Below, piece after piece: positions 13,549 to 15,306 of a stretch of DNA of 15,306 nt (position 1 is the stretch's first letter; the number at the start of each line of letters is the position of its first letter). Position numbers and translations under genes: made by a program. Location: contig CAZCBD010000048.1 in NCBI GenBank assembly GCA_964496755.1, positions 1 through 15,306 on the forward strand. Reading direction: 5' to 3'. The notes beneath the pieces were generated by a model. The model was not told where the DNA came from. It saw only the letters and a list, made by a program, of their open reading frames with translations, and did not search any database. The stretch comes from CAZCBD01 sp964496755 (GTDB taxonomy: Bacteria; Bacteroidota; Ignavibacteria; Ignavibacteriales; Melioribacteraceae).

Positions 13549-14553
13549 ATGAAAAAAATAAATTTGTTTATGCTAATTGTTTTTAGCAATGTACTTTTTT
13601 CACAACAAAAAATCTCAAAAGATTTTGAGTTAATAAGAACAATAGAATTAGATTCTGCACAAATTATCGGGGCCATCAGTGAAATAAATATCAAAGATGA
13701 TGGTAGTATTGTGATTCAAGATATAACTACACATAGAATTTTAGAATTTAGTGAAAACGGAAAGTTTATCTGCGAATACAATTCTTGGAATTGTTTTCCC
13801 GGTAATAAAATAAGGCCGGAAGTAATGTGTTTTTTCAAAGATAAAATATTTTGGGGGAATTCTTATTTTATTTTCAGATTTGAAAATGCTGATAAATGCA
13901 ATTACCGCCGGCTACCTATTAAAGGTTATATTTTAAGAATGGTAGCAATAAATAATGATAATTTGTTTCTTTATGTTTCTACTAAAAACGAAGTCCAGCT
14001 AATAAAATATAATTTTGCAGAGAATAGGATTGAAGGAATAAAAAAAAGAAATGCAGGTGGTTTTGAAAAGATTATTGAAAGATATGTCCCGGGGCAGGCC
14101 GGTTTATTAATCAAGAACGGTTTAATTTTATGCGCTGATGTAACCAATTATAAAGTTTTTGGTTATGACACTACTTTGATACTACAAAGAACAATGAATC
14201 CAAAACCTGCTTTTTATAAGTCGCCATTAATTCCTCAAGGAAATATAAAAAGTAGTACAGAAATCGTTAAAATGTTATTCGAATCTTGTAAAGATGCAAC
14301 AATTTTATTCAATCTGTTAAATTATGATGATAATAGATTTGTAATGCAATATTATGTGGAAAGAAAATTAGGTATAGTAATTGTAAATTTGGAAGGTAAT
14401 ATCAAATTTGAAACTGTAATAAAATCGCAATTTAATCGTATTTATGCAGTTAAAGATAAATTGTTTTATTTCGTTAATTATGAGAATCTTAAAAATGGAA
14501 CAAGTTATAATCCTCAAATATTAGTATATAGATTGAACAAAGAAATAGAATGA
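13549..14553 (+). CDS. Exported six-bladed beta-propeller protein
   Basis: This 334-residue protein has a signal peptide (MKKINLFMLIVFSNVLFSQQ) and a beta-propeller pattern. The clearest blade reads INIKDDGSIVIQDITTHRIL followed by EFSENGKFICEY (about 45-75), the 'gnifv.D..n.rI..fs.nGk' pattern of six-bladed (NHL/PF17170-like) propellers common in Bacteroidota. Later blades are more diverged, for example FFKDKIFWGNSYFIFRF and GLILCADVTNYKVFGYDTTL. It should be periplasmic or surface-located, probably a binding scaffold and not an enzyme; no catalytic motif is visible. AAAGGG lies just before the start. Its stop overlaps the start of the thioredoxin-like gene (ATGA), so the two are translationally coupled. 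In similar loci such propellers accompany small secreted peptides; the partner here is likely the upstream four-cysteine protein (inference). Confidence 0.75.
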   Translation: MKKINLFMLIVFSNVLFSQQKISKDFELIRTIELDSAQIIGAISEINIKDDGSIVIQDITTHRILEFSENGKFICEYNSWNCFPGNKIRPEVMCFFKDKIFWGNSYFIFRFENADKCNYRRLPIKGYILRMVAINNDNLFLYVSTKNEVQLIKYNFAENRIEGIKKRNAGGFEKIIERYVPGQAGLLIKNGLILCADVTNYKVFGYDTTLILQRTMNPKPAFYKSPLIPQGNIKSSTEIVKMLFESCKDATILFNLLNYDDNRFVMQYYVERKLGIVIVNLEGNIKFETVIKSQFNRIYAVKDKLFYFVNYENLKNGTSYNPQILVYRLNKEIE

Positions 14554-15080
14554 AAAGGAAAACTTTAAATTTCATAATTGCATTTGTATTAGTTGTGCTT
14601 ACACTTGTTAATTACTTTTATATGCAATCAGAGCAGAAAGTTGGTAATAGTAATAAGCGAATGAAGTACACGAAATATTCTAATGCACTATCAGGTAAAA
14701 AAATTAGATTTGAATATTCTAAATCCCGATTAGACAGAAAGATAAAAGTTAATGATCTTAAAATTGTGATTGTTTTGTCAAATAATTCTTGTAATCCTTG
14801 TCAGATTAGGGAGTTAAAAAATGTGCAAGTATTTAGTAAAAGGAGGAATATAGCCGCCAGTGGGTTATATGTCGGTAAATCGGATTTAGATGCTAAACTT
14901 TTAGCTAGATATGTTAAACGTGAAATAGAAATTGATTTAGTTAAAAATTTTCGAATTGGTAAATTAAAGATTTTGAAATATCCTGTAATCTTACTTGTAA
15001 AAGGAGATAAAATAATAAAAGGTTTTTTCCCAATACCAGGTGACAAACAATTTTCATTGAATTTCTATGAATCTTTATAA
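14550..15080 (+). CDS. Membrane-anchored thioredoxin-like protein with CNPC active site
   Basis: This 176-residue protein begins with a basic N-terminus and one hydrophobic helix (about 7-25), placing the rest in the periplasm. The sequence IVIVLSNNSCNPCQIREL (72-89) is a thioredoxin-fold beta strand followed by a C-x-x-C motif at residues 81-84. Pro145 in KYPVILLV fits the cis-proline facing the active site, and a final strand GDKIIKGFFP follows. The fold and redox site are thus supported, though it is short and divergent from TlpA/ResA. Its start overlaps the propeller stop by 4 nt. In this cassette it could form, isomerise or reduce the disulfides of the four-cysteine mini-protein; a peroxiredoxin-like or sensing role cannot be excluded. 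Confidence 0.75.
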   Translation: MKRKTLNFIIAFVLVVLTLVNYFYMQSEQKVGNSNKRMKYTKYSNALSGKKIRFEYSKSRLDRKIKVNDLKIVIVLSNNSCNPCQIRELKNVQVFSKRRNIAASGLYVGKSDLDAKLLARYVKREIEIDLVKNFRIGKLKILKYPVILLVKGDKIIKGFFPIPGDKQFSLNFYESL

Positions 15081-15172
15081 TGGTTTTTATGTATATGAGA
15101 AATAAGGGAGATCCTTTTACGGCTTTTGTGTTTTGTAAGCTATGGGATTGTTTGAATTAGAATAATTAAAGT

Positions 15173-15306
15173 TTAAACCATTCAACATCAAAAAAAATAA
15201 ATCTCAAAAAAAATTGTGTTGCCACTTGACAATTATTGCCTTTTTTTTTTAAACTAAAGAGTCAATTTTATGGCTTTAATCTGACAATAAATAGGCAAAG
15301 GAAATT
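15173..15306 (+). repeat. 134-bp direct repeat, copy 2, truncated by the window end
   Basis: Identical over its whole visible length to 13090-13223. It begins 92 nt after the thioredoxin-like gene. In copy 1 the mini-protein start codon lies 36 nt beyond the matching end point, so a second mini-protein gene is predicted just outside the window. Confidence 0.97.
15226..15255 (+). promoter_or_regulatory. Second copy of the cassette promoter
   Basis: TTGACA (15226-15231), an 18-nt spacer with ten T, and TAAACT (15250-15255) repeat the promoter at 13143-13172 exactly, as part of the direct repeat. It should drive whatever gene follows the window. Confidence 0.45.

Noticed and set aside
15089..15160. 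23-codon ORF (MYMRNKGDPF...) between the thioredoxin-like gene and repeat copy 2
   Set aside because: It is too short, has no clear ribosome site, and carries no recognisable feature beyond two cysteines. It could be a remnant of an older cassette, but nothing supports that.

Overview
The window is AT-rich and looks like a chromosomal segment from the Ignavibacteria (Ignavibacteriota/Bacteroidota side of the FCB group). The main reasons are a type IX secretion sorting domain of the 'FPNPFNP' type on the aminopeptidase at 5703-7679, a FecI/FecR/TonB-receptor regulatory set, and sodium-pumping decarboxylase genes of the Bacteroidota type. The taxon is inferred from protein style; no marker gene was used.

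Layout. (1) Positions 1-3950, minus strand: a tightly packed operon running mce, mmdA, an OadG-like subunit, a biotin carrier and oadB (cut by the window edge). Together these encode methylmalonyl-CoA epimerase and a membrane sodium-translocating methylmalonyl-CoA decarboxylase for propionyl/methylmalonyl-CoA turnover. A TATAAT-type promoter lies about 220 nt upstream of mce, and the leader holds a doubtful small ORF. (2) Positions 4060-4528: a tRNA-Asn with its own promoter and terminator, then a small GIY-YIG protein. (3) Positions 4567-5702: a minus-strand gene for a peptide with 15 cysteines and a natural-product-type leader, nine of the cysteines spaced exactly every four residues. Upstream of it lies a 0.7-kb region with a decayed tandem repeat, an inverted repeat and a short protein-like ORF without an ATG. 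(4) Positions 5703-11855, plus strand: a secreted M1 metallopeptidase carrying a T9SS tail, then an ECF sigma factor, a FecR-type anti-sigma factor and a TonB-dependent receptor with an STN signalling domain. This is a surface-signalling uptake set, with both regulators starting at TTG. (5) Positions 11870-12988, minus strand: MeaB, the GTPase chaperone of methylmalonyl-CoA mutase, metabolically tied to region 1. (6) Positions 13090-15306, plus strand: a cassette of a secreted four-cysteine mini-protein, a six-bladed beta-propeller protein and a membrane-anchored thioredoxin-like CxxC protein. It is preceded by a 134-bp sequence that recurs without a mismatch at the very end of the window, so another cassette probably begins just outside.

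The two most interesting items are the tetrad-cysteine RiPP-like precursor (4612-4971) and the repeat-delimited mini-protein/propeller/thioredoxin cassette (13090-15306). Neither has a recognisable classical modification enzyme inside the window.
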